Shown piece after piece: positions 63,684 to 64,000 of a stretch of DNA of 64,000 nt. The translations under genes and the position numbers were made by a program. Every line of letters begins with the position of its first letter. Position 1 is the first letter of the stretch. The stretch spans positions 344,183-408,182 of the forward strand of contig CAJNDS010002394.1 in NCBI GenBank assembly GCA_905221605.1, read 5' to 3'. The DNA is from Symbiodinium natans. Lineage: Eukaryota; Sar; Dinophyceae; Suessiales; Symbiodiniaceae. Under the pieces are notes generated by a model. It was not told the DNA's origin and made no database searches. It was given only the letters and a program-made list of their open reading frames with translations.

Positions 63684-64000
63684 CACCCTCAGGGTCCATG
63701 TAATCAAACAGGGACTGCTTGGGCCTTCAAGCTACTTCCTTTCAAGGGACTTTGGCGCCCAAGTATATAAAACTAAGGTACATGGACCCTTGGAAGATTC
63801 CCCGAATACGGTACCAGGATCCCATGGTTTAGTTTAGGGCTTGGTGTAGAAGTTTGGGTATTGGGAGCTTCTAAAGCATTTAGGGGATGTACTTTCGAGA
63901 TCTGTCCAGAGTTTGAGCCTTTCGCTTGTTGAGTTTCTAAAAGGTTTGTCCAAGCTCCGTCTGCTAGTACTTGCTTGGAGGCTCAGGGTACATATAACCC
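63684..64000. other. MITE-like inverted repeat, then no feature seen
   Basis: GGGTCCATGTA (63693) and TACATGGACCC (63779) are inverted mates related to 20970-21075. After that nothing is supported to the window end. Confidence 0.4.

Noticed and set aside
16195-64000. A true chromosome end
   Set aside because: Arrays alternate in orientation, are short, and are followed by unique sequence to the window end; no terminal uniform array is present.
1-64000. Dinoflagellate spliced-leader RNA gene, rRNA or snRNA
   Set aside because: No match to the spliced-leader 3' end followed by a donor, and no rRNA or snRNA signature was seen.

Overview
The window looks like nuclear DNA of a dinoflagellate, probably Symbiodiniaceae or a relative. 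The reasons are: introns with GT, GC and GA 5' splice sites and an AG|G junction habit; lineage-typical mobile-element protein families (a DUF7869-like protein ending in a C-x2-C-x7-C-x2-C knuckle, a standalone 'SPPCTMFS' methyltransferase-like protein, a tyrosine recombinase); GC-rich third codon positions; and the plant/alveolate-type telomere heptamer TTTAGGG. I see no rRNA, tRNA, CRISPR or bacterial operon. Everything here is read by eye; no database search was run.

Region 1 (1-16 kb) is ordinary gene-bearing DNA with small introns (41-99 nt). In order it holds the 3' part of a DUF7869-like gene (3-1872), a methyltransferase-like gene (2827-3702), a G/C homopolymer and CG-repeat block (3.84-4.34 kb), a six-exon orphan gene (4910-8748) whose frame only closes with GC-AG and GA-AG introns, a reverse-strand tyrosine recombinase with an AT-hook (10373-9520) whose catalytic Tyr is brought into register by a GC-AG intron, and a multi-exon Trp-repeat/coiled-coil gene (11279-12877). 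Spacers carry a family of tiny hairpins with a CTCTC-type loop and stems that covary.

Region 2 (16.2-63.7 kb) is very different. It holds dozens of arrays of TTTAGGG or CCCTAAA, from 3 to over 20 units, in both orientations, separated by 50-400 nt of unique sequence and small inverted-repeat (MITE-like) elements. There is no long ORF, but the unique pieces contain many short exon-like segments (16-145 nt) with good splice sites. Several chain together with consistent intron phase: 25639-26911, 30045-33347, 33685-34647, 36586-37508, 50856-51688, 54711-55243, and 60479-61526 (a GT28-type glycosyltransferase start). The 5' splice site is often the first telomere repeat itself (exon|GTTTAGG), and CCCTAAA arrays often lie just before the 3' splice site, so the two arms of one intron could pair. 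I infer that most telomere-like arrays here are intronic and that introns and MITEs were targets for array insertion. One MITE copy has exactly 13 units inserted between a 4-bp duplication.

The exon models in region 2 are eye-made. They are best read as evidence for genes rather than finished gene structures. Exon-like pieces lie on both strands, so nested or broken genes are possible.
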